64,000 nt of DNA. Source: Rhynochetos jubatus. Taxonomy: Eukaryota > Chordata > Aves > Eurypygiformes > Rhynochetidae. Each line of letters opens with the position of its first letter. The stretch's first letter is position 1. This document shows positions 1-13,019 of the stretch, one piece after another. Position numbers and translations under genes: made by a program. Location of the stretch: positions 2,977,501-3,041,500 of the forward strand of contig CM050651.1 in the NCBI GenBank assembly GCA_027574665.1. Direction: 5' to 3'. The notes under the pieces were generated by a model. It saw only the letters and a list, made by a program, of their open reading frames with translations, was not told where the DNA came from and ran no database searches.

Positions 1-1593
1 GAATTGACTTGTGAAAGCGTGGCACTCACCAGGAATAGAAACGTTTGTCGTTGGGATAAAACATAACAAAATTGGCTTTGACCTGGGATTTTGGATGTGG
101 AGCCAGGCAGGCAAGTGGATACTGTCTGAGGCAACTAAGGAGAAGGCACACTGTAAGCACCAAGTTATTCCCTGGAAAACAGAAAGAGGAAAATGGCATT
201 ACGGCAGTGAGTACTGATCCCTGGGCTGCCCAGTGGCAGAGGATGTTTTGAGCTGGAGTTGTAGCCAGAAGAAGGGTGGACAGGAATCTGTGCATGGCCC
301 TCCTGCCTCGGTGTGGTCAGGTGGGATTTCTCAGTCGGCATCACTGATGCTATTAGCGCCGACAGAGTTATGTAAATGGTTGTTTATAACTTCCCTCGCA
401 CGTTCCTCGTCTGGAACCAGTGCGGAGAACTCTGAGATTCCCTGGAGGAGAAAAGTGGTGAGTAGCTGCATATTTTTATTTGCTAAAAAATAGCTGAGAA
501 CACCTCTTAATATGGTGCTCAAGCCATAAAATCAGAAATTATTCTCTCTGCTCTTATCTTCTCAGGAAACAAATTCTGCCGCAAAGCTTTTCCTAGGCCA
601 TTTTAAAGCAGTATTGTTAAATACATTAAAGGCCATTTATTTTGAATTCAGATACAGCCAAGAGACATGTTATGACTCTATAACTAAATGGAAGACCTAG
701 GAAAAAAATGCATTTTTGCTCAGACTGAATACAGCTATTGCTGCCTAGGTAGATTATTCTAAAGAAAGGATCCATGAGCTGAAAATACTCCATTGCTGTC
801 CACTGGGACATTGCAAAGAAGGTTTAAGAGGATCTAGGTGATCCCAGCATCCCAGGAAAAATAATGACAGAAAGGTTATCTGGCTCAAGGCTATCTATAG
901 CAATCTCCTCAAACATTAAAAAAGAGCACAAAAGGTATATAGCAACCCTCACAGCTGATGCTGTGAAATGAGAGGGGAAGGGATGTTGAAATAATAGTTG
1001 AATAAACAAGTGGAATAGATGTATGACTAAGTGGACATATTTCCCTGTAGATACAATATAGGGAACGTAGGAAAATGTTGTACTGCAGTTTTTGAATGTT
1101 ATACTTGAGTCTTTGAAGAGGAAAAAGCACAGGCTGGAGCCTGAGATTAGCTACTGCAAGGACTGGGATCAGGAGTCTTAAACTCTTCCTCTTTCTCTGC
1201 CTTTTGTTTTTCAGACTGGAAATGCTTTTTCATGGGAGCTTGTACTAGAGAGGCTCAGCAACGCTTCTGTCATTACAGCACATTTGTCTTGGATCACTCA
1301 GGATGTAGTCGTGTGTAGCTCAAATTCCTGCTAGGTATTGAAAATGCAGAGAGATTATTTTATTATCCCTTTACTGCATGGTATATTAAAGGTTTCAAGA
1401 AAAGCCAGCCAATTGATCACAGAGCATGTTGTCCTTGAAAAGTATGCTACTCTTTCCAGTACATTTATCAGCGAGGCAACTCAAGGCAATCCCATGTTGG
1501 CATCAGACTTCACATCTGCAGGTTCATAACTGGTGTTCATACCCACACTTATTTATGTTCATCTCCGCTCCTGTGCTGAGAATTCAGGATGCG

Positions 1594-1629
1594 GTGTGTG
1601 CGCGCACGCGTGTTTGTGTGTACACGTGT
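1594..1629. repeat. Alternating purine/pyrimidine tract (Z-DNA type)
   Basis: Positions 1594-1613 alternate strictly between purine and pyrimidine for 20 bases, with a CG/CA-rich core. After a one-base break the alternation resumes at 1615-1629. A perfect CACGTG E-box sits at 1623-1628. Such tracts are known to favour left-handed DNA under supercoiling; any function here is inference. Confidence 0.75.
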
Positions 1630-2716
1630 TCACACCCAGAAATGGCTGATTCGTTAGAGGGGGTTGAAGTAATGCACTTGGTGTTCCTCAGTCTGACCTG
1701 CACCCTCCAACGCATACGGCAACTCTTTCTTGAAAACTGAGCAAGTAATATCAGCATTAGCAACGTGGTACAGTTTTTGATATATTATGTGGTGTATCAT
1801 AAAGGTACCATATTCTTCCTCATCCTAAACCTTAATGTTTCTCTCCTTGCTCTGATTTTATTTCTTTAAAGAGGATGTAATATATTTTTTCTGCAGCTGC
1901 CTATGGCCATTGGTAAGGGAAGCATCCAGAAGAACCTGGGCAAACACGTGCGTTTAAGTTTGGAATTTAAACAAATTAACTTTTATTTGTGCAGCTTAAC
2001 TGTAGGCTTCCTTTTCTAATAATGTGGCCTGGAAAATATGAGTATTTGGGGTTTTATTGGTAGTTATCTCCATAATATTGCAAGATATCCTAACAAAAGC
2101 TGCTGCACCTTTCATCTGATAGGTCTTAAGAATTCATCCGGTTACTGAACACAAATTGCCCTGAAAGTATTTTAATTGGAAGACAAAGCGTATTCCAGTG
2201 ATAAGCACAAAGTGAAATTTCCACGAAGATCTGTTCAAACACAGCTTCTCTTGCAGAACCCTTTGGGAGGGCTGAGTTGTCAGAGGGGTGTAAATACATT
2301 AAGGAGGAATTCTCTTAATTCACCATCACATCCAGTGATAATATAGGTCACCGATAACTTCTGAACTGAGAAAATGACCATAAAATGTTGCAAGGCATAT
2401 GGAAATTTTGGTTCTTCGCTGTGCTGTGTCAGGGTGCCTGCTGTCCAGGAATAGCAGAAGGCCTACATATGCTTTCAGATCCTTAGGAGATGCCATGGAT
2501 GTGCATCTTACAGAAACAGTTACCTATTAAGGAACACCACAGTAGCAGAGAGACAAGGGAAGGACCAAGTACTCACATCTACCCTAGAAACAGCTTCAAG
2601 CTGGGAGCTGATTTTTGAGTCCCTTCCATCAGTGATTTTTACTTTCAAACTGATCTGCTTCTTTCTTATTTATGTTGTTGTGTTTATGTGATTATACTGT
2701 TCTAGACTACATCAGG

Positions 2717-2776
2717 TCTCAGGGTAAAATCAGGTATTTTCTCAGGTAAAATCAGGGGATTTTACCTGAGAAAATA
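2717..2776. repeat. Perfect 18-bp inverted repeat with an adjoining direct repeat
   Basis: The left arm is 2735-2752, the spacer is the six bases 2753-2758, and the right arm is 2759-2776; the arms are perfectly complementary over 18 bp. In addition, the 18 bases at 2717-2734 are repeated with one base missing at 2740-2756, so a direct repeat overlaps the inverted repeat. No transposon ends or target duplication are visible. Replication template switching is a likely origin. Confidence 0.9.
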
Positions 2777-3678
2777 ATTTAATGCTACCTAGACTTTTCA
2801 AGATGAGACAGCGATGGCATTGTTTTTCTTGGATTTGGTTAGGTCATTCCTTTCAGATCTTGAAAATGAAAACAGTTGTGAGTGCAACAGTTTCATGTTT
2901 TGTACACCTTCTTTTACTTTTTATGAGCATTTACTTGCTCATTCAGGGCCCTTAGGTTCAGCCGTGCTCCTCATATTCTTGCCAGCATCACAGATCTTGC
3001 CTAGCTAATTGATGGGTTTTGGTAAACACTCTTCTCTATAGCTGTTTGCATTCTGAGTTTTTACTGGGCAAACTTCATGTTACCTTATTTTCTTTTCTCC
3101 TTGGAAACCTGTATTTAGAAGATAGTTGCTTCAGGACTTTCTGTTATACCAGTTTTTCAGCATAGCCGCCCTGAAATACCTCTTAATCCAGGTGAGGTTA
3201 AACAAAAAGCAGGGAAGAGTGATTATCCAGAAAAATCCAAATGAGAAGGCTGTTGCAGATTTGTGGGGACAGTCAAGCAGGCATGAAGGGGATGTCGTTG
3301 CCCAGAGCTGCGTTTAGCGCAGTGGTCTTCCGTCCCTGGGTGACGAGCCACCAAGCTGGGCAGCACCCCTCGCTGCAGCCTGCTTTTACCCTACACCGTG
3401 CCTTTGGGCAGTGCTTGTGGGAGATGGTGTTCCTTCATGGTTCACTCCACCTTCACAGCCACTGAAACAATTTCTCCGTTATTTGCTGGATGTTTAATCA
3501 GTGCTGGTCCCTTGCTTCTTGTCAGGGGGTGCCCTGTCCTGCTTAGGAGGTGCAGCTCCATGCCAGCGTGGCCCAGCGCAGGCAGTGAGTTTAGGGAGAG
3601 GCACAGGTATCTGCTGCTCCTGGGGGTTTGTTCTCAGGGCAAGGCCATTTCAAGTAGAAAGCTATGGTTTCTGCTTGG

Positions 3679-3722
3679 TTGTTTTTTCTTTTTTTTTTTT
3701 TCTTGTTTTTTTCTTTTTCTTT
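3679..3722. repeat. T-rich pyrimidine tract
   Basis: A run of about 44 bases is almost all T with a few C and isolated G interruptions. It is a simple low-complexity tract. It could serve as a polypyrimidine tract on the plus strand, but no exon clearly follows it. Confidence 0.85.
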
Positions 3723-5753
3723 AACCATTGCAAAGCCAGGATTAATGCAGAAGAGTGTATTAAAGAGCAAGTGCGAAGGTAGTTAATCCACTTGCAGCAG
3801 CTGTGGTTTGAGTGGTGGCCCTGACTCTCCTGAAGGACAGTGTATGAGGAAGGTGATGTGAATGCCTGATGAACCTGTGGCTCTTTCCACAGCCCTGCAC
3901 CAAACCAGACCTGTGCTGCCTTTCTCGAAAAGTGCCATTAGATGGCACTAAAGGCTTTTGCAAGACAGGATTTCTTTAAGTGAAATTGTTTGTCGCTTAG
4001 GGATCCTTGTAGGAGACCTTGATCGTAAATCCCTCATGCAATAAGGGGTTCATAATGCATCCTACAGAGTATATGTCGTATTGTTCCCCGAGATATAAAG
4101 TTTCATTTTCAGTAGAGAAGGCCGTTTTCTTTCCCCCTTTCTATTTATTTTTCTTTTCACATCTAGCATATTCCCACAGTGTCATTTTCTTTGGAAAAAA
4201 AAGGGCAAGCTAAGCCTTTAATGTGCACTGACCAAGACATCTGTGTGATGGTTGCAGTGAAATGCAGGGTTACTAGTACCAGGGAGTGAACATGGATAAG
4301 CCACGGTTTTGGCAGACTGCATATAGAAGGTTATTCCTTGCCTAAAAATGAACATCACCCTTGTCGAAAACGCTTTCATGCTGATCCACTGAGACAGAGT
4401 GGCCAGGCGCAGAAAAGCATTTTGCAGAGATCTGCTTCATTACAGGAAAATAGTTAAGGAGGAAATTGAAACTTGATTTTGCCTTGTTTTTCTATCTTCA
4501 GTAGCTATCAGGTAGGAATTTGGATGTAAAAAATGTGTGGGAAGAGAGACAGAAATTCTTTTCTTCCACGTGGTGACATTATATGTTCCCTCGATAATAA
4601 TGTGATATGGAAAGAATTACTGATGTTCATGAAGGTGAAGAAAAGCAGACTTATACCTGCCGCACACCCACACTTCAGCCTGTTCTTACCGCTGGTATTA
4701 CTTTTAGCACATTCTTCTCAGCAACAGTAATGAAAAATAGGTGAAAAGCCATTAGCGAGATTTCCTCCTTTCATCTTACAGAGGGATGGTGCTAAAGACA
4801 ATGTTACACACAACTTGCTTGAAAACAGCCTTTCTAAAAGCATTGGTTATAATTTGGGAGCTGCAGTGCAGGAGTCAATGTGGGATTCTTTAAGCTGGTT
4901 CTGCGTGATGCTGTTGATGAAGTTGGTGAGGGAATATATGTAAAGGCCGTCATTTTTTGAATCACACTAATGGGCAACCGGAGTGACAGAAAGCTAGAGA
5001 ACCCTTGGCTTGCACAGCCACCCAGGAGCGTTCCTTGGAGCCAGCATGTCCTGCCTTAGGTCTGAAATACAAAGATGGGGATCTCCTCAGAACAGGCTGT
5101 TTCATGGTGCTCCTCGCACCTTCTGCTTTTAACCAGCCCAGAAACGCCAAGTGGCTGACATCCTGGGGTCTGTTGGTGGCTGTGCTCTAGTCCAATGGAG
5201 GCCAGCAATGCTTTTCTTGTAGGGTTTTGGGTAGGAGAGAAGATGGGGGAGTTACTGGAGACGATGGATTTGTGATGTGGATGTGTTCTTCTCCCCTACA
5301 CTGGGAGCTTCTGAGATACTCTGTGACGTACTGGCCTGCTGCCTTTAGCACTGAGCGAAAGCTGAATGTCTGCAGAAGGCTCCAGGAGTGGCTATTGCTC
5401 CTCTAACACGTCGTTCTTGTGACTCTTCAGGTCCTACCTGAAATGAGCTTCAGAGAAGCTGTGGTAGGAGCTTCTCAGTAGTCTCTGACCTCATGCCCAA
5501 CGTGGCCCCGGGTGCAGCTCTACCAGACAACCGTTTGACATTGGATCAAGGCCAAAATTAACTTCCTGATGGCACTGACTTGGTGGAAGTGGTGCCTTTG
5601 ACTGGAGCAGGGCCATTGCTTTTCCCCCTGGAAACTGGAAATTGGACTGCAACAGTGTTAAGATTTTATCCCATCTGGTATTGGTCAGTTACATTATTAT
5701 TTTTTGTTTGTTGGCTACAAACTAACCATATGCAAAACCTCACTACCTACAGT

Positions 5754-5788
5754 TTGTTGTTGTTGTTGTTGGTTTTTGTTTTTTTTTT
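5754..5788. repeat. (TTG)6 microsatellite and T-rich tail
   Basis: Six uninterrupted TTG units run from 5754 to 5771 and are followed by a T-rich stretch to 5788. The short reverse-strand polyglutamine stretch this encodes is a by-product of the repeat, not evidence of a gene. Confidence 0.9.
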
Positions 5789-5836
5789 CCCTGTGAAGGC
5801 CTCTAATTGTCTCCTCACTTGGACCACTCTGAATTA

Positions 5837-5844
5837 ATGCAAAT
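5837..5844 (-). promoter_or_regulatory. POU octamer motif
   Basis: The plus strand reads ATGCAAAT, the reverse complement of the canonical octamer ATTTGCAT bound by POU-domain factors. It is one of eight perfect copies I found in the window. Occupancy is not shown by sequence. Confidence 0.25.
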
Positions 5845-6580
5845 CTCTTAATTTCAGCTAGATTGAAAGTATAACTGCATTTCCAGGATTTTGGAGTGTT
5901 TTGAAGGCTGGAGTTTATAAGTAGGAATGTTGAGGCTGGGGTAATTTTAATTTTATTTCCTTTTCTCCACTTTTGTGGGAGTACTTGATTTTCCCTACCT
6001 TGCAGTTGTATATGTATTATGAGGTTCTTGAGGTTTCTGTAACCCTTGGTGGTTTCTTTTCTGTGAAAGGGTTGTGTGGATGAGAGATGTATGGAGCGAG
6101 ACCCCTCCATCTTCTTTTTTTCACCAAGAATTTAGCAGGGCTTGCTCAACATGCAGACATTTTAGGATTAAGTATCACTAGGAAAAGGTTCAAGGGAGAT
6201 TTATGTGTGAACAATCCCTATTTTATTGATGTATCTTTCCTGAATGTCTTCTCAAGATCCAATGCCATTTTTTAAGCTGACTGGCTAGTGATAAGCTCTG
6301 GGGTAGGAACTGTCTTATGGCCCAGAGAGGTTCTAGTTATCTGGTTTTGAAATCCTGTGTGTATCGTATTAGGATTTCTGTATTAGAACAGCACATGCTC
6401 AGAATATAGGGCTGAGTCTTACCCTCAGTGGCTCCCAAACAATGCTGTCTCTTGAAGATATGGGTATAACTTCATTTGCCTTTAGAATAGTAATCTTGGA
6501 AGCCTTGAATTTGTACTGTCATATTCACAGATAGAAAAGGAGAGAAATTAAACTTTATATCCCCTTTTTGACAATGGAAA

Positions 6581-7174
6581 TCCTCACACTCTTCCCCTGC
6601 TGCCAGCTGGGGTCCCTCCCAGGGGAGACAGTTCTCCACAAAGTTCTTTGATGTGAGTCCTTCCCATGGGCTGTAGTTTTGCTCGCTAACTGCTCTTGCG
6701 TGGGTCCCTCCCGCAGGCGTGCAGTCCCTCAGGGGCAGCCTGCTCCAGCACAGGCTTCCCACGGAGTCATGGGCTCTTTGAACGCAGCTGCCTGCTCTGG
6801 CGTGGGGCCCTCCCCGGGCTGCAGGGGGGTCTCTGCTCCCCTGTGACCCTCCATGGCTGCAGGGGCACAGCCTGCCCTCTCCCCACAGGCTGAGAGGAAC
6901 CTCTGCTCCAGGCACCTCCTCCCGCCTTTCTGCACTGACCTGGGGGTCTGCCTGGCTGTCTCTCTCACACCCCACTGCTCTCCCCACTGCAGGTTTTCTC
7001 TGTTTGTCCCTCTTGAAGTTGTTATCCCAGAGACCCTACTACCATTGCTGAGTGGCTCAGCCATGGCCAGCGGTGGGTCCGACTTGGAGCTGGGGAAGCT
7101 TCTAGCAACTTCTCACAGGAGCCACCCCTGCAGCACCCCCTGCTACTGCATCCCTGCCGCACAAACCCGGTACA
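6581..7174 (-). mobile_element. Truncated avian endogenous retrovirus LTR, copy 1
   Basis: This sequence matches the 15437-15997 part of the second LTR copy with only scattered differences (by eye roughly 5-7% over the first 330 bases). The known family reads on the minus strand, so its U3 end is at 7174, where the LTR stops in a terminal TACA (the family's terminal CA on this strand). Similarity begins abruptly at 6581, so the R/U5-side part (about 400 bases in copy 2) is missing. It retains about 40 bases near 7038-7080 that copy 2 lacks. Overlapping minus-strand open frames up to 171 codons arise from the GC-rich internal subrepeats and are not viral genes. No internal gag, pol or env sequence adjoins it. 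Confidence 0.85.
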
Positions 7175-8134
7175 CAATCTCAGAGTCCTCAGATTTGACC
7201 TTCTTTTCCCTCTGTTCCTGGCATGTCTTTTGCCCCTTCCTATAATTGGAGTTACCGTACTCTGCGGATAACACCTACCCACTCTGCCTGCAGGCCAGTA
7301 GGTACTGTATCACATTACTTCCCTGCTACCTGACTTTATGATTGACAGAAGCTTTCACAGTATTTTTTTTTTTCTTGAGCCTGACATGCAATTTGTCCCC
7401 AAACCATTTGTGATGTTCTGGGAAATAATTTCCCTTCTTTTCAGACACTTTTCTATGTGCCTGAATTGAGAGGGAAGCAAGGATTGGAGGAATGCTCCTT
7501 TGCAGAAGCCTGTGGTCAGGTTTTTGGCCTTGTAGCAGAAGGTGGTTGGGAAGGGATACATCATGAAAAATTCAGTTGGGAATATTTCAGGGTGCTCTTT
7601 GTACAAGTGAAAGTGAGATGAGTACGACTTCTGTGAATAACTAGTGCTCCCCAAGGTATATGCCGTAGAGCTTTATCGGTTGCTCAATATTCGCGTCATT
7701 CTTTCACACCGGTGTCTTTCCCGTTGCACTGATTTCATACTTAGGTGCGCAATTCCAGTGCTGTTATTCAGTTAACTGTACACACAAAGAACACAAAGCA
7801 TTTCACAGCCCTCTGACTGCCAAGTAAAAACCTTCATGGTTCCATTTGACTCAGATATGCTTTAGTTTTCACAAAACTTTATACCTTTGGTGGGGTTTTA
7901 TGGCATCCAGAGAGACCGAGAAATGTACAAAATATGAGTTTCATGGGACGTCAGGTTTCAGCACAAACATACAGGCGTCCTAATTTTGTTAGAAGTCAAA
8001 TATCTGAGATAGATTAGAAATGTATTTTGCAATTTGAAATTTAATTGGATTTGTGCTCAGAAGAAGAATCCAAGTGAATGAAAGGGATCTCGGGATGTTC
8101 TTTTTCAAGCTCAAAAAGTGATTGTTTTGATGAA

Positions 8135-8142
8135 ATGCAAAT
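8135..8142 (-). promoter_or_regulatory. POU octamer motif
   Basis: A perfect ATGCAAAT on the plus strand within AT-rich unique DNA. It is listed because perfect octamers appear more often in this window than I would expect by chance. Confidence 0.2.
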
Positions 8143-11100
8143 CCTTGAATATTAGCATTTTTTCTTGGTGAGTATTTGCTGTAGCCCTGCTCAGAACTGA
8201 GGCAAATCCTGTCAACCCTTTCGGTCCTTTCAGCATTTACAGTTACCTTTAAACCCACTTAGGGATCTCAAACTAGTTACTGCTTAGTGGAATTCAGTGA
8301 ATTTGACTGCATTTACTAAATGCATTTGCAACTACTTAGGAATGTTACCATCAGTACACGTACCTCTATCCGCCTACCCTTGTGAACCAAGCTGGGTTTT
8401 CTCAGTGGTGCTGGGTGGTACTGACCTGTCAAAATGGGACAAAAGTCGTTCTTTGCATCTGTGGTGATAAATGAGTCCTTTGGTTCCCACCTTGGGACAG
8501 CTGTTTTGTTTTCGGTTATGCAAACCAGAAGGAAAATACTGAAGTTATCTTGAAACGAGGCTTGCATCTTGTTTTCTGCTGCCAGTGGGTAAGCTCATCT
8601 CTGGGAGTCTGAGCCCTGCAAATTCACACTGTGGCTGCTCAGACCTTATTTTGGGGGCAGTGTCAGCAGATGAAATCCTTGCTTCTGCTTTGCCCCTTCT
8701 GTTGTGTGGCAGAGCTGATTTTGCAGTTGCACTGTGAACTGGATTCAAGAAACTGGAATCTGTTGGTTTCGCCCCCATCCTGCCCCCAGCTGAACCCATA
8801 CCCAGCCCTGGTTCATCATGGAGCTACACCACATGTAAGTGCTATTCTTGGGTGTATCGTCTAGAAGGGGAAATGGGGAAGGGCAGACAGGGTCTGGAAG
8901 ATTTCAGCTGGTTTAAAGACTGAAAGTTCTGAGTGTCTTAGGCCAGACAGATGTAGGCTGCTTTTTTGGTTCCTACCCGCTAAAGACTCTCTCTTGCAGG
9001 CCATCCAATTTTCTGTCTGCTGTTCTGCAGAGTTTGTAGGCATTTGCTTGACATCTCAGTAATCCCAATGATGACAACTCCCCGCACCATGCAGAATCAA
9101 GCCTTGCACCCCTGGGTACAGGCTTGTAGTGCATCCTTGGGCAAAGCTAAAGCATACAGCTGTGGAACAGAGATATGCACAAGAAACAACATAATTATTT
9201 ACACTGTAAATGCTGGGTTCCCTTTGTGTTATTTCCAATATTCCCAACATACCTTGCTGGTTCCCCTTGTAATACAAAAAATAACATGGCAGTTAGAGCG
9301 AACTCCTTCCATGAATGGCACATAGTTTCACTGAAGTATTTCTTTTACTTGCCTTCATCTAAAACCTAAAACCAAGCAAACAATGTTTCTGTGACACAGT
9401 AAGAGAGCTGGTATGAGAGAACTTGTCTCCAGAGACTGCAGTGCATTCTCAGCTATCAACCTGAGGCATTTTGTGCTCTGTGGAATCTGTTTTTACAATT
9501 CATCTCCTTTCCATTCCTTGGCTTTTATGTTGTTGTAGGGCCCAGTCGTGCAAACAGTGATGTGGGAGGTGGATTAGCTCATGAATGGGCTCATGATTGA
9601 GCTTGGAGTGGAAGTTATACACCTAATCAGCCATGCATCTATAGCTGCTGGATCGGGTCTCTCCCTCTTCTCCCCCCTGAATAAAATATTCAGTCTTCAT
9701 AAACTGACACAGTGAGGTACGCCTTCTGACTTGCACATTTGTAACACAGACCTGTAACAAAATCTGTGTTTTTTCCCCTAAAGGTTTGCATCAGCTAGGA
9801 TGGAAACCCCCCTCACAGCTGAAGCAATCTATATTTTAAACATTTTCCCTTCATGTGCCTCCCAGTTAAAATGTCATCTAAAGTACAGCTGGAAAATCTC
9901 TCATAGAAAGAATAATTCCTTTTCCTTTCTACTTTCTGGCTATTTCTGTATGTTTTACCTCAGATCCACCTGTCCTCGGGCCCAGAGAATGCTCCTGTAA
10001 TTTATGGATGCCCTTTGCCTGTGTCAGCTGCACTGGAGTCTGCAGAGCTTCTCCTGCCTCCAGCAATGTTCAGAAATGTTTGATGGTATCCTCATACACA
10101 GACGGCGCTATGATTCCTGCCTGCAGAGGGAAAGGGATGGCAGCAGTGATGGGGTTCCGTAGATAGGACGATTAAAAGCAGGCTGGAATGGGAAGAAGGG
10201 ATTGACAGGGAGATAATGAGAAATAAGCCTGCAACCTTAGAGTTCTTCATTTTACACTTGATTTCTTCTCTTCATGTCTATGTCATATCTTATTTTTGCT
10301 GTAGATGTTTCTACGCACATGAACACAGAGGCATGAATAAAATGGCCAGGAAGCTTCTCCGTGCTAGGGCTGGACATGGGAACCTCAAGACCTGTCTCCT
10401 ATTCCTTCCCTCAAAGTCTATGGCCCCAGAAGTGGAAGGGAATGGCAGCTGAACGGCGGAGTTAGCATCACTTGATTGGATGGCCCTGTTCCTCCAGGGC
10501 TGCATGCCACGCTGCCATAACCACCGCAGGTTATGCTGGGGCTTGCAGGCTGTGCTCCTATTTATTTATTAAAGGATGGATGGGAACTTGCAGGCTTTGC
10601 CAGGGACTGTACTTCTGTCCCAGCCCAGAGCTGGCCGTGTGGTCACAGCTGTACTACCCCACAAAACCTTGCCTCAGGTGGGTGCGTGTTGGTGACAGGC
10701 TGGCTGCAGACTAGCCAGAAGGCTGTTTTTTATGCAAGAAGGTCAGGATGTGATCTAAGGGAAAGGAGGTGTGACGGGACTCATGAATTTTTCTTCTCCC
10801 AGGAGCACATAAAACTACGGTTGATCTTAGCAGACACTGCAGGGAATGAAGTAATCAAAAGTATGACTGCAAGGTAGTGTAGACAAACTCTGGGCTGTCT
10901 GTAAACTGAATACTAGCCTGGGTGCTGCTAGCTATGCGGCTACAGTGGTGTAGAGCTTAGCTTGCATGGTTGAAGTGTTTATTCAGCTTTTCAGGAGTTT
11001 TTTTTTTTGCAGTTTTCTAAGCTTGGCGGTGCTGCAGCCTGCAGGAGACTATTCAGCCTCAGACAGGTACGTATGTCCCCTCAATGCTCTTCCAGCCCCG

Positions 11101-11936
11101 GACGTCACTGTGGCGTACCCAGCATGGGGCAGGTGCGGGATGCAATGCCCTGTTGATATTACTGGTGTATCTTCGGTTTTCCTAAAATAAAACCTAATAT
11201 TCAAGCATTTTTATTGCTGCCCCATCAGTAAATTGACCTAGTAGGTAGCTAACACGGAGGCTGGGCAGAGGGATCACCTCCACCAGCTCTCGGAAGAGTT
11301 GTGCCACATGCTAGCGGAGCAGGAGCTCAGGAGTCTGACTGGCAAGGAGGGTCCACTTTCAGTGCAATAGGAAGATAATCAATCATGCTGCTAGCTTTTG
11401 TCTTGGCAAAGGTATTTAGCTATCAGCCAGCTGGTTAGCTGCCTCAAGGCCACCTGCTTGACTGAAAAATAGAGAATCAGTTTCTTTCCCTTGCAAAGGG
11501 AAGTAGGGAATATTGACTTGTGTGATAATTTTAGGTGGATGATTAAATTTGGCCTCTTAGGCCCCAGTTGAAAATTCAATTCAGATGGCTAGTTTTCTTT
11601 TCATACACTGCTGAGCAATCTTGTGTTCTGCCACCATTAATGTTCCTGATGTTGATTGTCCTTTCACTTTAACAAAGCGCAGAAATGCCCAGCCTGCTCT
11701 CTATTTCCTGTGGCTTTGGGCTAGCAAAACATACTGAAAAGACTGCTTTTGGCTTAAGTTAAGGATACAGAATCTACCCTGAGACACACTGTCTACCTCC
11801 ATAAAGTCACATATTGACATTTTGATGGGTGCAATGAGTAGTCAGGTCAGAAGGATCATAACTTTTCTACAGACTTAGGTTGTTTTCAAATATTCCAGTT
11901 AAAGCTGCTCAGGTCTTGAACACACGTTTCCTGAGG

Positions 11937-12010
11937 AAAAAAAAAACCAAACCCCAAACCAACAACCCCCACCCTCCAAACCCCCAAAATTCCAACCCCA
12001 AAACCACACT
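11937..12010 (-). repeat. G-free A/C tract; possible G-quadruplex on the minus strand
   Basis: For 74 bases the plus strand contains no G. C runs of 4, 5, 3, 5 and 4 occur at 11952-11955, 11966-11970, 11972-11974, 11981-11985 and 11996-11999. On the minus strand these are five G runs, with intervening loops of 10, 1, 6 and 10 bases, so a four-stranded G-quadruplex is possible although some loops are long. Confidence 0.7.
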
Positions 12011-13019
12011 GGCATGAACTTGGTGCTGCAACAACCTGAACGGATGTTAGGACTGCAGGATAAAACCCTCTGTAAAGAGGTGTGAGCGAGGTAGGGAAGA
12101 CAAGGGTGAGAGAGGGGAAAAAGGAGAAGAGTATTCTGTGCTGTGCTCCTATGGCTGTACACATGCTGAGGAGCCCAAATATCAATGTGAGATCAATGCT
12201 CCTGAAATACAGCGAAACTGAATGCTGATGGAGGCAGCTGATTGCCTTAGAGCTAGTTTTGCCATGTGACACATGCTTTCCTTATTGCTTGATGCTGCTG
12301 TATAGATTAATAATACATGTGTCCGATACCCAGGGGAAAATCAAATTGCAGCTTCAATGGGTAGTGCTCTTATGCATGTTGTTTGCAGCGCGACCCTGTT
12401 TTCACTAGGATCACCATACTCCCTCCTTAACTAATGTTAAGTAACTCATTAGCGGAGAGCGTACAGTTTAGCTGCACCAGATCTTACCTGTTTAAGGAGT
12501 ATGTTCTTTCATAAGTAACATAGGGATTCACTTAAGAAGGCCCCAGTGTTGCAAGCACAGCTTATTTCCCTCGGTTAATGAATGCAGGCACTCAGACAGT
12601 GCATTCGGGTGACAGATTCAGAGAAGAGTGCTCACATCATAAAGGGATCCTGAACAGCAGCAAAGGCTTCTGAAGAAAAGAGTACATAAAGGGCAGTTTG
12701 GAGTGTGTTACCCAAAAAGTAGCATTAGGAAGTGAGCTTCTGATTGCTGAAGATACACTGCTGGATAGTTTTAATGGAGCTAGAACACAGCTGAGTTTGG
12801 GTTTAACAGATAAAGCGGATATAGATAATAGGATTAGGAAATAAGAGAAAGATAAATTGGTATGCTGTAAAGCAAAGGCCTTTGCCCTTAGCAATGCTTT
12901 CTTGTTCTGAAAGCAAGAAGTGGGTGACATTTCAAATATTGTCTCAAAAGAAGGCAAGGGCTGCGCAGTACCTTTAAGCTGGGCAAGGGTGGGGAAGAGG
13001 CAATCTGCATTGCCTTGCA

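Larger units (their letters stand above)
1..6580. other. Non-coding unique DNA, no gene seen
   Basis: I see no coding exon, RNA gene or recognisable transposon here. Open frames are short, in all six frames, with no family resemblance. The stretch holds an alternating purine/pyrimidine tract at 1594-1629, a perfect 18-bp hairpin at 2735-2776, a pyrimidine tract at 3679-3722 and a TTG microsatellite at 5754-5771. A slightly GC-richer patch around 3290-3640 is not a convincing CpG island. It could be intergenic or intronic. Confidence 0.6.

Noticed and set aside
6472..6987. 171-codon minus-strand open frame
   Set aside because: It mostly overlies LTR copy 1, and its downstream part repeats in copy 2. 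The frame results from GC-rich LTR subrepeats and has no host or viral protein features.
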